DNA from: Desulfurococcales archaeon
GTDB taxonomy: Archaea > Thermoproteota > Thermoprotei_A > Sulfolobales > Desulfurococcaceae
DNA length: 6,630 bases
Assembly (NCBI GenBank): GCA_027028805.1
Contig: JALVHX010000279.1
Span: 1 to 6,630 of the forward strand
Direction of reading: 5' to 3'
Positions 5,142-6,630 of the stretch are shown here, one piece after another. Under the pieces are notes generated by a model. That model saw only the letters and a list, made by a program, of their open reading frames with translations, was not told where the DNA came from and did not search any database. How positions within the stretch are numbered: position 1 is the stretch's first letter; each line of letters starts with the position of its first letter. The position numbers and the translations under genes were made by a program.

Positions 5142-6630
5142 CAGAGCCTCACCCTCGGGTCGAGGAGTATGTATAGGACTTCAAGGATGAACCTCGCGAT
5201 CACATAGATGAGGGTGAATACGTAGGTTAGGCCCAGTATGGTGGCTACGTCGCCTGATGTTATCGCGGCGTAGTAGAGGGAGCCCATGCCGGGCCAGTTG
5301 AACACCGACTCCGTTATTATGAAGCCGCCGAGGCTTCCGGCGAGGGCTAGTATGACGTATGTCGTGATCGGGGGCGCTACTACGCGGAGGATGTATCTTC
5401 TCGCTATAATGTTCTCCGGAAGCCCCTTCGCCTTCGCAACCGTCACGAAGTCCTCCTTGATTATCTTCAGCACCACCGCTCTTATCGAGTAGAACCAGCC
5501 TCCCAGGAACGTTATCACTATCGTGATTATGGGTAGCGCCGAGTAGTAGGCTAGTGTGACCAGGTTGCCCCAGGGGTTGTCCCAGAACGAGTTTATTATC
5601 TTGACTACCTCCATTCCGCTGGCCGGGAATATCCTGTATCTATAGGCGAAGAGATAGATGAACACCATTCCCAGCCACCACACCGGTATGGCGCTCATGA
5701 CAGCTGCATAGGTCACCACCGCCCTGTCGAGCCATGAGCCGTAGTGATACGCTATGCGGGGCGCCAGCGGCAGGGCTATCAGCATACATATGATCTCGGC
5801 TATGGTCACCATGACTATTGTGCGCGGGAGACACATCAGTATTATCTGGCCTACCGAGGCGGGCGTGGGGACTCCCGCCACCTGTGCTACTGCCTGCTTG
5901 TTCGTCTCGCCTAGGTCGAATACTAGTGTGCGCTGGACAAGGGGTATGACTCTAACCCACCATGGCTTGTCGAGGCCGTAGCGCTTGAAGAGCTCGTCAC
6001 GGTATTTTCTCTGGAGATCACTTAGGCTCTCTATTTTCGCCGGGGCACCAACTGTTAGGACAGCGTATTCGGCTGGGCGGAGCTCGCGAGGAGCTTTCTC
6101 GAAAACCACGGTAGCCTCTACTCTATAGGTTCCGTTCATGGGCTCTATGTTTGTGAACTGGGCTGTCACAACCTTTTTCTCGCCGCGCGTCTCAACAGTG
6201 ACGTTGAGCTCTGCATTGCTGTAGAGCAGCTTTGGCCAGGTTCTCTGCACGGCCACTTTTACTAGTTCTCTCGCCGCGGTCTCGTTATCTACGTATTTCA
6301 GTAGCTCGTCACGGTAGCGCTTGTAGTAGTAGTCTGTGAGGTTCTTTATTATGACTCCCGGGTTCTGCGACGCCTTTATGATCGCGTAGGCTGTGTCATT
6401 GCTTATCACCTGTATGTTGGTCGGCTTCACTGTTCCATTGTATAGTGTTATTGATAAGCCGTCGGGCCTGGTCATAACGATTACCATGGATACAGTGTAT
6501 ACCTTGGTATAGTTACCGGTCGCGTTAACGGATATCGTCTGGTTTACGAGAGACACGCTTATCTCTGATGGATAATAGTACATGTTGCCGCTTCTCACAA
6601 CACTAACTGGCGCATCCGCGGAGTATTTTA
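5141..6630 (-). CDS. ABC transporter permease, DppB/OppB type, with large extracytoplasmic insertion (5' truncated by window)
   Basis: This is the partner permease of the same importer. The frame stays open from the GTG at 6598 to the window edge. DppB proteins need an N-terminal membrane helix that is not seen here, so the gene is cut and GTG 6598 is probably not the start. Residues are numbered from that GTG. Positions 1 to about 175 form an exported domain with nine N-X-S/T sequons. The recognisable DppB core begins near 185 (LQRKYRDELFKRYGLDKPWW, 195-214). A degenerate FDLG (227-230) follows, then membrane helices near 258-279, 294-318, 351-372, 409-433 and 452-478. The coupling loop VAKAKGLPENIIARRY (387-402) and the tail motifs TESVFNWPGMGSL (429-441) and LDPRVRL (479-485) are standard. 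The gene overlaps the DppC-like gene by one base. No ATPase or binding protein is visible, and they would have to lie elsewhere or upstream. Confidence 0.92.
   Translation of the reverse strand, partial: KYSADAPVSVVRSGNMYYYPSEISVSLVNQTISVNATGNYTKVYTVSMVIVMTRPDGLSITLYNGTVKPTNIQVISNDTAYAIIKASQNPGVIIKNLTDYYYKRYRDELLKYVDNETAARELVKVAVQRTWPKLLYSNAELNVTVETRGEKKVVTAQFTNIEPMNGTYRVEATVVFEKAPRELRPAEYAVLTVGAPAKIESLSDLQRKYRDELFKRYGLDKPWWVRVIPLVQRTLVFDLGETNKQAVAQVAGVPTPASVGQIILMCLPRTIVMVTIAEIICMLIALPLAPRIAYHYGSWLDRAVVTYAAVMSAIPVWWLGMVFIYLFAYRYRIFPASGMEVVKIINSFWDNPWGNLVTLAYYSALPIITIVITFLGGWFYSIRAVVLKIIKEDFVTVAKAKGLPENIIARRYILRVVAPPITTYVILALAGSLGGFIITESVFNWPGMGSLYYAAITSGDVATILGLTYVFTLIYVIARFILEVLYILLDPRVRL
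5147..5156 (-). promoter_or_regulatory. Shine-Dalgarno of the DppC-like gene inside the end of the DppB-like gene
   Basis: On the minus strand GAGGGTGAGG lies inside the codons for the conserved DPRVRL tail of the upstream permease. Its GGTGA core ends 7 nt before the ATG at 5141. Together with the TGATG overlap, this fixes the start and indicates coupled translation of the two permeases. Confidence 0.7.

Noticed and set aside
1..6630. CRISPR arrays, insertion sequences, attachment sites
   Set aside because: I saw no spaced direct repeats, transposase, terminal inverted repeats or tRNA-linked junctions; the genes are ordinary chromosomal types with uniform codon use.

Overview
The window looks like chromosomal DNA from a hyperthermophilic crenarchaeon. 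I infer this from heavy use of ATA (Ile) and AGG/AGA (Arg) codons, GGTGA-type Shine-Dalgarno sites combined with TTG and GTG starts, archaeal TATA-like boxes such as CTTTTTATA and CTTTTTAAA, and a binding-protein-type ABC transporter rich in N-glycosylation sequons. GC is moderate in the genes and low between them, which would suit the Desulfurococcales/Pyrodictiaceae. That placement is an impression, not a measurement.

Layout. Positions 1-1170 (+) hold the 3' end of sucC and the complete sucD, translationally packed, encoding ADP/GDP-forming succinyl-CoA synthetase. Positions 1171-1353 are an AT-rich spacer with a TATA-like box, a bulged hairpin and T-tracts. A 138-residue coiled-coil protein of unknown function follows (1354-1770, +). 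Positions 1771-2058 carry a promoter-like box, a GC-rich strongly folding segment and a T-rich tract, and may encode a small structured RNA. Then comes a complete family I inorganic pyrophosphatase (2059-2589, +). It converges, with an 8-bp gap, on a 227-residue exported, membrane-anchored protein of unknown function (2598-3281, -). The right half (3468-6630, -) holds the two permease genes of a dipeptide/oligopeptide-type ABC importer. The DppB-like gene runs off the right edge and overlaps the DppC-like gene at TGATG.

How they fit. Succinyl-CoA synthetase interconverts succinate and succinyl-CoA in the citric acid cycle, or activates succinate in the crenarchaeal dicarboxylate/4-hydroxybutyrate cycle. 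Pyrophosphatase is general housekeeping. The permeases would form the membrane channel of a peptide or other solute importer. The binding protein and ATPases are not in the window and may lie beyond the right edge.

The most unusual feature is that both permeases carry a large extracytoplasmic insertion between the first membrane helix and the conserved permease core. The two insertions share three co-linear sequence blocks and hold all 15 sequons found in the two proteins. The second lead is the candidate structured RNA upstream of the pyrophosphatase gene.
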